Source of the DNA: Phycisphaeraceae bacterium | GTDB lineage: Bacteria > Planctomycetota > Phycisphaerae > Phycisphaerales > Phycisphaeraceae | Assembly: GCA_028284155.1 (NCBI GenBank) | Contig: JANQSF010000152.1 | Span: forward strand, 62,001 to 126,000 | Length of the DNA stretch: 64,000 nucleotides | Direction: 5' to 3' | Shown here: piece after piece, positions 17,790 through 25,801 of the stretch | How positions within the stretch are numbered: the stretch's first letter is position 1 | Layout: the number at the start of each line of letters is the position of its first letter | Translations under genes and position numbers: made by a program | The notes under the pieces: generated by a model | What the model saw: only the letters and a program-made list of their open reading frames with translations | Database searches by the model: none | Told to the model about the DNA's origin: nothing

Positions 17790-19868
17790 ATGACCGATCG
17801 CGAATCGAGACGGTGGAGGCGGTTGCGGCACGTCGTTCTGGTGTTGGCGGTGTGTGCGGCGTGGTCGCTGTGGGCTGAGTCGGCCGCGGCGCAGCCGAAG
17901 CGGTCCAAACGCAATCTGCCGGCGATGTCGCAGACGGTACGCGACCTGGTCGTTCGGCTGTATTCGCCGCAGCCGTGGTCGCGTTGGCAGGCGGCGTTCG
18001 ACCTGGGGGCCGGCGGGGCGGGCGGGCCGGCCTGGCAGCGCGAGGCGGGGCCGGCGGTGCCGTACCTCATCGAGATGTTGTACGACGACGCGATCCTGCG
18101 GGCACGCGACGCGCCGTCGGTGTTCAACACGGGCGTGGGCAAGTTCGCCAACGTGCCGATGCCCGACAGCCCTGCCGAGGGCGCGGCATACGCGTTGGCG
18201 GCGCTCGGCCGAGTGGCCGTCGGGCCGTTAGCCGCGACGGTTCGGCAGGAAGAAGACGAGCAGGCCGCCAAGCACGCGGCGTGGGCGCTGGCGCATATCC
18301 GCGACGACGGCGCGGCGACTTTGATGATCAACGAGGTCCGCGACGGCCACCCCGTCTTGATCAACTCGGTGCGCTACGCGGTGCGCCGGTTGGACAAGGT
18401 GCTCGAAGTGTTGACGGTCGCCGCGGGCGACAAACGTGCGACGGTGCGCGAAGTCGCGGCGCACGCCCTGGCGGGACGTGACAGCGGGCTGGCGACGAAG
18501 CTGCTGCTCGAAGCGTTGCACGACACGTTCTGGACGGTGCGGCGTGAGGCGGCGGCGTCGCTGGGCGTTCGGCCGGACGACCGATCGCTGGAGCCGTTGC
18601 TCGAGTCGGCGCGTTACGACCCGGCGGCGCAGGTGCGCGCCGCGGCGCTCGGTTCGCTCGGGTCGTTCAAAGATCCGCGCGTCGTCGCGGCGGTCGGAAG
18701 AGGCTTGTATGACGGCAGCGCCGAGCCGCGTGCGGCCGCGGCGCGGACGGCGGCGAAGCTGCGGATGCGTACGGAATTGCCGCGCATCCTCGGCCTGCTG
18801 CGCGATGTCCACCCCCAACCGCGCACGGCCGCGGCCCAGGCGTTGCGCGTCATGTCCGATCGGCGGGGCGTGCAGCGGCTGATCGCGCAGTTGCGCGACG
18901 TCGATACGGGCGCGCGTCGCGAGGCCGCGCTCACGCTGGGCGCGTTGCGCGACGTGCGGGCCGTTCAGCCGTTGATTGCTGTGCTGAACGACGAGGTTGA
19001 GGCCGTTCGGCTGGCGGCCGTGTCGGCGCTGGCCGCCATCGACGTGCCGCAGGGCAACGCCGCGATCATCAAACGTCTTGAAAACAAGCTCGACCCGGCT
19101 GTGCGGCTGGCGTCGGTCAAGGCGTTGGGTGACGCGAACGTTTACGCGGCCGTCGAGCCGCTGATGGGCATGGTCGATGACTCGGAGCCGGCCGTGGCGT
19201 CGGCCGCGAGCGCCGCGTTGAACCGGCTGACGCTCAGCGGCGGGCTGGACGTTGAGACGACGGTCCAGCAGTGGACGCAGTGGTGGCAGACCGAGCGGGG
19301 TGAGGCGAGCGACCTGGTCACGCAGGCCGGCGACAAAGACACGCGCAGGCGCATCGCCGCGGCGCAGGCGCTGCGGCTGAACCGCGACCCGCGGGCGCCG
19401 GACCTGCTGATCAAGTTGTTGAAAGACCCGCACGCCAGCGTCCGCGCCGCCGCGGCCGAATCGTTGACCTATCACCGGGCGCCCTCGGCCTTCGACGCGC
19501 TGCTCGTCGTGCTGGACGACTCGGACGCCAAGGCCGCGCGCGAGGCGGCGTTGGCGTTGTACGCGATACGCGACCCGCGCGCCGTCGATCGGCTGCTCGC
19601 CCGCGCGCTGTTCATCGACGAACCGGAGAAGAAGCGGCGATACATCCAGGCGTTGGGAACCGTCGGCCACGCCGACGCCATCGAGCCGCTGCTGACCATT
19701 GTCAACGGCGACGACACCAACCTGTCGCGCGCCGCGGCCGCCGCCCTGATGCGTATCACCGGGCACGAGGTCGGCTATGAGGTGAAAGACTGGAACCGCT
19801 GGTGGGCGTTGAACCGCCCGTTCTTTACAGAACGTCTCGAGCCCGTTCGGGCGAAGAAAGACACGTGA
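17790..19868 (+). CDS. secreted or anchored HEAT-repeat protein
   Basis: The ATG at 17790 gives 692 residues. A signal anchor (about 12-35: VVLVLAVCAAWSLW, ending AESAAAQ) is followed by about 17 tandem HEAT/PBS-lyase-type repeats of roughly 30 residues. Many carry units such as AAQALRVMSDRRGVQRLIAQ, AALTLGALRDVRAVQPLIAV and AALALYAIRDPRAVDRLLAR. HEAT arrays act as protein-binding scaffolds. It is longer than stand-alone PBS-lyase HEAT proteins. Upstream in-frame codons overlap the divergent ferritin gene and are not used. Partner unknown. Confidence 0.88.
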   Translation: MTDRESRRWRRLRHVVLVLAVCAAWSLWAESAAAQPKRSKRNLPAMSQTVRDLVVRLYSPQPWSRWQAAFDLGAGGAGGPAWQREAGPAVPYLIEMLYDDAILRARDAPSVFNTGVGKFANVPMPDSPAEGAAYALAALGRVAVGPLAATVRQEEDEQAAKHAAWALAHIRDDGAATLMINEVRDGHPVLINSVRYAVRRLDKVLEVLTVAAGDKRATVREVAAHALAGRDSGLATKLLLEALHDTFWTVRREAAASLGVRPDDRSLEPLLESARYDPAAQVRAAALGSLGSFKDPRVVAAVGRGLYDGSAEPRAAAARTAAKLRMRTELPRILGLLRDVHPQPRTAAAQALRVMSDRRGVQRLIAQLRDVDTGARREAALTLGALRDVRAVQPLIAVLNDEVEAVRLAAVSALAAIDVPQGNAAIIKRLENKLDPAVRLASVKALGDANVYAAVEPLMGMVDDSEPAVASAASAALNRLTLSGGLDVETTVQQWTQWWQTERGEASDLVTQAGDKDTRRRIAAAQALRLNRDPRAPDLLIKLLKDPHASVRAAAAESLTYHRAPSAFDALLVVLDDSDAKAAREAALALYAIRDPRAVDRLLARALFIDEPEKKRRYIQALGTVGHADAIEPLLTIVNGDDTNLSRAAAAALMRITGHEVGYEVKDWNRWWALNRPFFTERLEPVRAKKDT

Positions 19869-19878
19869 TCTGCAACCA

Positions 19879-20008
19879 ACCTCTCCCGCTGGGAGAGGTG
19901 GGCGGCCTTGCCGCCGGGTGCGGGTTCGCGCGGCTGCGACACGACTTGGAAGGAGTGCCACGCCCGCGAAAAGCCCTCACCCCAGCCCTCTCCCAGGGGG
20001 AGAGGGGG
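19879..20008. repeat. pair of CTCTCCC...GGGAGAG palindromes
   Basis: ACCTCTCCCGCTGGGAGAGG (from 19879) and CCCTCTCCCAGGGGGAGAGG (from 19987) are each self-complementary hairpins about 90 bp apart. They lie between the convergent HEAT and pseudopilin genes. This sequence type recurs widely in bacterial intergenic regions. Confidence 0.75.
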
Positions 20009-20041
20009 TCGCTCAAGTCTCACACAAGTTGATCGACTTAC

Positions 20042-20782
20042 CTATTGCGGCGGCGAGTAGACCTGTTGGAGTCGTTGCAAGTCAGGGTTGTCGGGCGTCG
20101 ACGCGTTGAACCACGACAGCTCGATCGTGCGGTTGTCTTCCCACCGCCAATGTTCGGAGTGGCCGTCAGCGAAGCCGAGCGAGTTGCCGCCGTTGTGATA
20201 CGACGCCGGCCAATCGATCCAATTGTTCTGATTTGGGTGGCCTTGCGGGTAGATCACCCACGAGCCCCAGTTGTAGCCGCGTGGGTCTGGTTCTTCGAGC
20301 ATGACCATCTGGTTGCTCGGCCGACGCACCTCGCCCATCCGGAAGATTGGCCGAATGTGCCAGTTCGACGTGCCGCTGAAGTAGTTGTTCATCGAGTAAG
20401 TGCGCAGGTACGTCTCGCGCGGATCCGTCGGGCATTTGTAGATGGTCAGGTCATTGACCTGCGTGTACATCATCCCCTCGATCAGGTTTTGCTCCGTCTC
20501 TATATGCGGCGGCGCGGGCGGGGTGTAGACCCAGTCGTAGTCGAGCTGCCAGGTGTGCGCGCCCATGAGTCGGCCTTGTGAGTCGTCGGTGTAACTCGAC
20601 CAGCCGGCCATGAACTGGCGCACCTGTGAGAGGCAGACGGCGGTCCGCCCCGACTCGCGCCCCTGACGCAGCGCGGGCAACAGCATGGCGATCAACAGGA
20701 TGATGATCGACATGACGACCAGCAGTTCAATCACGGTGAAGCCCCGGTTCGATAAGCGAATTGCAGTGCGGGGCTTTCTCAT
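20042..20782 (-). CDS. type II secretion-type pseudopilin with H-X9-DG motif
   Basis: Starting at 20782 (MRKPRTAIRLSNRGFTVIEL) gives 246 residues. The prepilin peptidase site is G/F in NRGFTVIELLVVMSI, followed by a single N-terminal helix. The C-terminus has H-X9-DG (YHNGGNSLGFADGHSEHW), the planctomycete-expanded pseudopilin signature. These proteins assemble into or decorate type II secretion or pilus-like structures. A minus-strand TATAAT at 20797-20792 ends about 10 bp before the start codon, so a very short leader is possible. No secretion machinery is nearby. Confidence 0.88.
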   Translation of the reverse strand: MRKPRTAIRLSNRGFTVIELLVVMSIIILLIAMLLPALRQGRESGRTAVCLSQVRQFMAGWSSYTDDSQGRLMGAHTWQLDYDWVYTPPAPPHIETEQNLIEGMMYTQVNDLTIYKCPTDPRETYLRTYSMNNYFSGTSNWHIRPIFRMGEVRRPSNQMVMLEEPDPRGYNWGSWVIYPQGHPNQNNWIDWPASYHNGGNSLGFADGHSEHWRWEDNRTIELSWFNASTPDNPDLQRLQQVYSPPQ

Positions 20783-20835
20783 GTGCGGCTGATTATACGC
20801 CAAGCAACGATCGGCTGGGTCGCTACCATGCGGCG

Positions 20836-22578
20836 ATGGACAAGCAGGCCAGTGGTTGGGTTGCCGGGGTTGGCTGGTCGTTCGGCGTCGTGGGCGTCGT
20901 CGGCGCCTGCGTATGGCCGTGGGTCGGCGGCGGGTCGGCCGACGCGCAGGCCCACGCGTTTGGCGTCTGGTCGTTGTGGCCGCCGATCGTGGCGGTGGTC
21001 GTGGCCATGTTCACACGACGGGTCGTGCCTGCTCTATTGATCGGCATATTCGTCGGCGCGATATTGCTGGAGCAAGGCCGTATTCACGTCGCAGCCTACG
21101 AAACGATCGAGTCGCATGTCTGGGGACAACTCGCCGGCGACGCCGACCACCTGCGCGTCATCGCGTTCACACTGCTCATGGGCGCGATGGTCGGCGTCAT
21201 CAGCCGGTCCGGCGGCATGCGCGGGCTGGTCAACCTGTTGCTCCCACTGGCCCGCGGGCGACGTGGGGCGCAGGTCGTCGGCTGGTTCATCGGCCTGCTG
21301 ATCTTCTTCGACGACTACGCCAACACCGTCGTGCTCGGCCACACGATGCGCCCGCTGACCGACCGCCTGCGCGTCTCGCGTGCCAAGCTCGCGTACCTCG
21401 TTGACTCGACCGCCGCGCCCGTCGCGGGGCTGTCGATTGTGTCGACGTGGGTGGCGGTGGAGATCAGCTACATCCAGGACGCTGTGAACGCTGTCGGCGC
21501 GGTGAACGAAAGCGGGTTCAGCCTGTTCGTCAGGTCGATCCCGTTCCGTTTCTACGTGTTGCTCAGCCTGGTGATGGTCCCGCTGGTCGGCCTGATGGGT
21601 CGCGACTTTGGGCCGATGCTACGGGCGGAACGGCGTGCGGCGAGCGGTGAGAACGTGAAAGGTCGTTGGGTTGCACGCGGCAAACCGCAGGCCGAGTCTC
21701 TCACGCCGCCGGAATCGACGCCAGCGCGTGCGTTGAACGCCATCGTACCCGTCCTGCTTGTCGTGCTCCTGTTCTTCATTGCGATGTGGTTGACCGGCCG
21801 AGCGCAGGGCGAGGGCTTGCCGACATCGCTCGCGTTCCTAGGCGAGGGCGATCCTTACCTCGCGCTGTTTTACGGCGCGCTGGTCGGTGCGGTCGCGGCT
21901 GCGCTGATGGGGTTGACGCAAGGGTTGTTCGACGGCCGACAAATGCTCAGCGCGGTATACGCTGGGATGCGCATGGTCATGCCGGCCGTGGTCGTGCTCG
22001 TCGTGGCGTGGGGATTGGCCGGCGTGGTCGGCGGCGACCAACTCGACGCCGGCGGCTATTTGGCCGGACTTATTCAACCGCCACCGGACGGCGCGTCGGC
22101 CACAACCGTGGCGTTGCTCCCCGCGCTCGTCTTCATCATCGCGGCTGGCATGTCGTTTTCGACCGGAACGAGTTGGGGCACGATGGCCGTGCTCATGCCC
22201 ATCGCAGTCCAGGTCGTCGCTCAACTGATTGGTAGCGAGCCCGGCGCCGCGGACGTGCCTTTCGACACCGACCGCACCGTCGTCATCGCGACGATCGGCA
22301 GCGTCCTGTCGGGCGCGATCTTCGGCGACCACTGCTCGCCCATCTCCGATACGACCGTCCTATCCTCGCAGTCAGCCGGTTGCGACCACATCGAGCACGT
22401 CACGACGCAGATGCCCTATGCGCTGCTGGTCGGCGGACTGTCGGTGGTCGGCCTGATCGCCGTGGGGTTTGGCGTGTCGGCCTGGGTCGTATTGGTTGCC
22501 TCGATCGCCGTGATGGTGGGCGTGCTGCGCACGGTGGGGCGTTCGGTGGAGGGCGATGATTCGTCGACTCCCTCGTAG
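20836..22578 (+). CDS. nhaC: NhaC-type Na+/H+ antiporter
   Basis: Predicted inner-membrane cation/proton antiporter. The ATG at 20836 gives 580 residues, with about 12 helices. NhaC-family features seen are FIGLLIFFDDYANTVVLGHTM (acidic DD in a helix), AYLVDSTAAPVAGLSIVSTW, ATFSTGTSWGT-like SFSTGTSWGTM and FGDHCSPISDTTVLSS. The TAG stop codon lies inside the first four bases of a 116-bp palindromic element, so the original 3' end may have been replaced. The last residues (GDDSSTPS) are unlike a conserved terminus. Confidence 0.92.
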   Translation: MDKQASGWVAGVGWSFGVVGVVGACVWPWVGGGSADAQAHAFGVWSLWPPIVAVVVAMFTRRVVPALLIGIFVGAILLEQGRIHVAAYETIESHVWGQLAGDADHLRVIAFTLLMGAMVGVISRSGGMRGLVNLLLPLARGRRGAQVVGWFIGLLIFFDDYANTVVLGHTMRPLTDRLRVSRAKLAYLVDSTAAPVAGLSIVSTWVAVEISYIQDAVNAVGAVNESGFSLFVRSIPFRFYVLLSLVMVPLVGLMGRDFGPMLRAERRAASGENVKGRWVARGKPQAESLTPPESTPARALNAIVPVLLVVLLFFIAMWLTGRAQGEGLPTSLAFLGEGDPYLALFYGALVGAVAAALMGLTQGLFDGRQMLSAVYAGMRMVMPAVVVLVVAWGLAGVVGGDQLDAGGYLAGLIQPPPDGASATTVALLPALVFIIAAGMSFSTGTSWGTMAVLMPIAVQVVAQLIGSEPGAADVPFDTDRTVVIATIGSVLSGAIFGDHCSPISDTTVLSSQSAGCDHIEHVTTQMPYALLVGGLSVVGLIAVGFGVSAWVVLVASIAVMVGVLRTVGRSVEGDDSSTPS

Positions 22579-22690
22579 GGTGGGCCAAGGCTCGGCGCGG
22601 CCCACCAACCGGCGCTCAATTCACAGGTATTGCCCAAGTTTGCATGCGCACGCCAAGTGGTGGGCCGCGCCGAGCCTGGGCCCACCCTAC
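22575..22690 (-). repeat. 116-bp palindromic element, copy 2
   Basis: It has the same termini and exact length as copies 1, 3 and 4. The core matches the reverse complement of copy 1, so it lies in the opposite orientation. Both arms carry the CTCGG variant. It overlaps the nhaC stop codon and ends 31 bp before a sulfatase start codon. Confidence 0.92.
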
Positions 22691-22720
22691 GGGAACGCCA
22701 TTGCACGACCGCGCGTTACC

Positions 22721-24643
22721 ATGTTGTATATGACACGCACCATTCTCCTGTCGTTGCTCGTTGTTGCATTGTTCGGTCTCGCGTCGCTCGCCCGCGCCGC
22801 CGATCGGCCGAACATCCTTTGGCTCTCGGCTGAGGACATCAGCCCGCACCTGGGCTGTTACGGCGACCCCCATGCGATCACGCCGAACCTCGACACGCTG
22901 GCGAAACAGGGCATCCGTTACACGCGCGCGTTTACCACGGCCGGCGTCTGCGCGCCGTGCCGCAGCGGGATCATCACTGGCCTTTACCAGACGACACTCG
23001 GCACGCACCACATGCGCTGTACAGCCACGCTGCCGGCGCACATCAAGCCGTTCCCCGTCTATCTTCGCAAAGCGGGCTACTACTGCACGAACAACTCGAA
23101 GCAGGACTACCAATTCAAAACGCCCAGCGGCACGTGGGACGAGTCGTCCGGCAAGGCCCATTGGCGGAACCGCAAGGACAAGTCGCAGCCGTTCTTCGCC
23201 GTGTTCAACTTCACGGGTTGTCATGAGAGCGGCATCGCCTCGGCGGGCAAATACAAGTCGGTCACGAAAGACCTCAAGCCATCGCAGCGGCAGGACGCGG
23301 TCAAGCTCACGACGTTGCCGCCTTATTACGCCGACACGCCGACGATCCGCGAGGACTGGAAGCGCAACTACGAGCTGATCACCGCTATGGACGCGTGGGC
23401 GGGCAGGATGATTCAGCAACTCAAGGACGACGGTGTTTACGACAACACGATTATCTTCTTCTGGTCGGACCACGGCGTCGGCCTGCCGCGTGCCAAGCGT
23501 TGGCTGTACGACTCCGGCACGCACATCCCGCTGATCGTGCACATCCCCGAAAAACTGCGCACGTCCGGCGCGGTCGCAGCGGGGCAGGGCAAGCCGGGCA
23601 CGGTGACGGACCGGTTGGTCAGTTCGATCGACCTCGGGCCGACGGTGTTGAATCTCGCAGGTATCGATGTGCCCAGCCACGTCCAGGGCCGACCATTCCT
23701 CGGAGCGAACTTGCCTGAGGCGCGTGACTATGTGTACGGCGCGCGGGACCGGATGGACGAGCGGTATGACATCATCCGCATGGTGCGCGACAAGCGTTAC
23801 AAGTACATCCGCAACTACGAGCCGCTCAAGACGTTTTATCAGTACATGAACACGCCGGAGAAGGGCGCGACGATGGCGGAGCTGCGACGCCTGCACGAAG
23901 CGGGCAAGCTGCCCGCGCCGGCGGAGCACTTGTTCTCGCCGCGCAAGCCGGTCGAGGAGTTGTACGACTGCGACGCCGACCCGCACGAGATCAACAACCT
24001 CGCGGGCGACCCGAAGCACGCCGACGCGCTCAAGCGCATGCGGGCCGCGCACCTTCAGTGGGTGCAGGACACGAAAGACCTTGGCCTGATCCCCGAGCCG
24101 ATCATCGCCGAGCGCCGCAAGGAACTCGGCAGCGAGTACATGATCCTCCGCCAAAAGGACGGCGACGGGTACAACAAGAAGTTAGGGGCGATCGCCGCCG
24201 CCGCGTCCGAGGGCATCGACGCGCTGCCAAAACTGGTAGCGCACCTGGACGACAACGACAGCGCGATCCGCTACTGGGCCGCGACGGGCATCGGCAACAT
24301 CGGCCAACCCGCGCGCGACGCGGCCGGCAAGTCGGTCGCTGAATTGCTTAAAGACCCGTCGTCGGCTGTGCGTACGGCCGCCGGGCGCGCTTTGTGCCGC
24401 ATGGGCACGCCCGATGCCGCGCTGCCCGTGCTCATCCACGAACTGCGCACCGGCGCGCAGTGGGAACGCCTCCACGCCGCCAATGCTCTGGACGAGATCG
24501 ACGAGCAGGCCCGCCCCGTCATCGATGACATGAAGGTCGGGCTCGAATACCAAAAGGGCTTCAACTCCAATGGCAAGTACCGCGTGCGCGTGACCAACCG
24601 TGCGTTGAATGAATTGCTGGGCACGAACCGGCGCGTACCGTGA
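22721..24643 (+). CDS. secreted sulfatase with C-terminal HEAT-like repeats
   Basis: Third sulfatase, resembling the heparan N-sulfatase-like branch. The ATG at 22721 (22730 is also possible) gives 640 residues, with a signal peptide ending near ARAAD. Seen: LSAEDISPHLGCYG, formylglycine site CAPCR (C77 to R81), SGIITGLYQTTLGTHHMR and FFWSDHGVGLPRAKRWLYD. Residues about 490-610 carry two to three HEAT-like helical repeats (AIRYWAATGIGNIG, AVRTAAGRALCRMG). The in-frame extension upstream translates the adjacent 116-bp repeat and is rejected. Substrate unknown. Confidence 0.93.
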   Translation: MLYMTRTILLSLLVVALFGLASLARAADRPNILWLSAEDISPHLGCYGDPHAITPNLDTLAKQGIRYTRAFTTAGVCAPCRSGIITGLYQTTLGTHHMRCTATLPAHIKPFPVYLRKAGYYCTNNSKQDYQFKTPSGTWDESSGKAHWRNRKDKSQPFFAVFNFTGCHESGIASAGKYKSVTKDLKPSQRQDAVKLTTLPPYYADTPTIREDWKRNYELITAMDAWAGRMIQQLKDDGVYDNTIIFFWSDHGVGLPRAKRWLYDSGTHIPLIVHIPEKLRTSGAVAAGQGKPGTVTDRLVSSIDLGPTVLNLAGIDVPSHVQGRPFLGANLPEARDYVYGARDRMDERYDIIRMVRDKRYKYIRNYEPLKTFYQYMNTPEKGATMAELRRLHEAGKLPAPAEHLFSPRKPVEELYDCDADPHEINNLAGDPKHADALKRMRAAHLQWVQDTKDLGLIPEPIIAERRKELGSEYMILRQKDGDGYNKKLGAIAAAASEGIDALPKLVAHLDDNDSAIRYWAATGIGNIGQPARDAAGKSVAELLKDPSSAVRTAAGRALCRMGTPDAALPVLIHELRTGAQWERLHAANALDEIDEQARPVIDDMKVGLEYQKGFNSNGKYRVRVTNRALNELLGTNRRVP

Positions 24644-24668
24644 GTCGGGCTTCAATAGCATTGATTGA

Positions 24669-25580
24669 GTGATCCAGACGAGTCAACAGTTGACAAGGCG
24701 CCCACGAGCACAGACAGGCCTATCCGCCTTCGCGTTTGTCCCTTCGGTGGCGCTTTGGCTCAGCGTTTGCGTGTGCCCGGTGTCAGCTCAGTCAGACACG
24801 TCCCGCCTTGCGACGACGCCCGACATGCTCCAGACCGACCCACGGTTGCCTGACGGCGGGGCGTACTATTGCGGCCCCGTCTCATTGACCAACGGCCTGA
24901 TGTGGTTGTCGCAACGCGGCTTCCCGAACCTCGTCCCGCGCGGCAACGGCGACCCGCAGGCGCGGATGACGAGACTGCTGGCTGGAAACAGCTATCTCAA
25001 GACCGTTCAGAACAAGGGCACCAGCACGCCACGCCTGATGACAGGCGTCTTGAAGTACCTCAATCGACAGGGGTACAAAGGACGCGTGCAGTACCGCGGT
25101 TGGCGGACGATTGACCGGCACTTCCAGCGGCAGATCGGACTCGATTCCAACGACTACCGACAAGCACCGAGACTCAAGTGGATGCAGGACCGTTTGAGCA
25201 AAGACAAGGACACCGTCGTCGTGCTCGACGTCGGCTGGTATCTGTTCGACGAGGAGCGCGACGTGTTCCATCGGCGCGGTGGGCATTGGGTCACATTGGT
25301 CGGGTACGACACGCGGCGCGGCCAAACCGACTTGATCATCCACAACCCCGACCCGCGTGCGGGCTTGAAGCGCTCGCACGACCGGATCAAATGCCGCGCA
25401 CTGACCGCCGGTGTGCTGACCGGTCGGTTTCAGGGATTGCCAGTGTCAGCAAAGAGTTTCCTGCGCGTCAACGGCGTTCCAATGCCGAATGGAGTCGACA
25501 CCGCCATCATCGACGCGGCTGTCGCCGTGCGCGTCGAACGCAAGGGCGGCAAGAGCGCGGGCACGCCAGCGACAAACTAA
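24669..25580 (+). CDS. secreted C39-like cysteine peptidase-fold protein
   Basis: A GTG start gives 303 residues. After a hydrophobic leader (about 17-41, ending VSAQS), the sequence YYCGPVSLTNGLMWL puts C68 in the papain/C39-like nucleophile position. GGHWVTLVGYD supplies H206, and NPDP (226-229) supplies the Asn/Asp. That is a complete catalytic set for a C39-like peptidase. No ABC transporter or leader-peptide substrate is nearby, so it is not a bacteriocin processing domain. Function is inferred from fold only. It is followed by a 116-bp repeat. Confidence 0.75.
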   Translation: MIQTSQQLTRRPRAQTGLSAFAFVPSVALWLSVCVCPVSAQSDTSRLATTPDMLQTDPRLPDGGAYYCGPVSLTNGLMWLSQRGFPNLVPRGNGDPQARMTRLLAGNSYLKTVQNKGTSTPRLMTGVLKYLNRQGYKGRVQYRGWRTIDRHFQRQIGLDSNDYRQAPRLKWMQDRLSKDKDTVVVLDVGWYLFDEERDVFHRRGGHWVTLVGYDTRRGQTDLIIHNPDPRAGLKRSHDRIKCRALTAGVLTGRFQGLPVSAKSFLRVNGVPMPNGVDTAIIDAAVAVRVERKGGKSAGTPATN

Positions 25581-25671
25581 ATTCGATCTGTGACAAAGGC
25601 TTCAACGACGACGACAACCGTCCGTAGCCGGACAGGTCTACGCTCCGTTAGAGAAGTCGATGGCGCTTCTC

Positions 25672-25787
25672 GTAGGGTGGGTCAAGGCTTTGCGCGGCCC
25701 ACCAACGTGCGCTGCATTGACACGATTGATCACTCGTTTTATTCGGGCGCCAAGTGGTGGGCCGCGCCGAGCCTTGGCCCACCCTAC
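25672..25787 (-). repeat. 116-bp palindromic element, copy 3
   Basis: Same length and termini as the other copies. Its left arm has the CTTTG variant and its right arm the CTCGG variant, the reverse of copies 1 and 4, and the core agrees with that orientation. It lies between convergent genes. Confidence 0.92.
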
Positions 25788-25801
25788 ATCCCAATCATCG
25801 C

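Noticed and set aside
22556..22720. N-terminal extension of the third sulfatase
   Set aside because: The extra 55 residues (with WWAAPSLGPPY) are a translation of the 116-bp element. The signal peptide begins at 22721. Similar peptides in other frames at copies 1, 3 and 4 are the same artefact.
22616..24154. 512-codon minus-strand frame opposite the third sulfatase gene
   Set aside because: Fully antisense to a gene with signal peptide and complete sulfatase motifs, and its start runs through a 116-bp repeat.
24669..25580. Bacteriocin-exporter C39 peptidase
   Set aside because: No ABC transporter domain or partner gene; the protein has a secretion-type leader.
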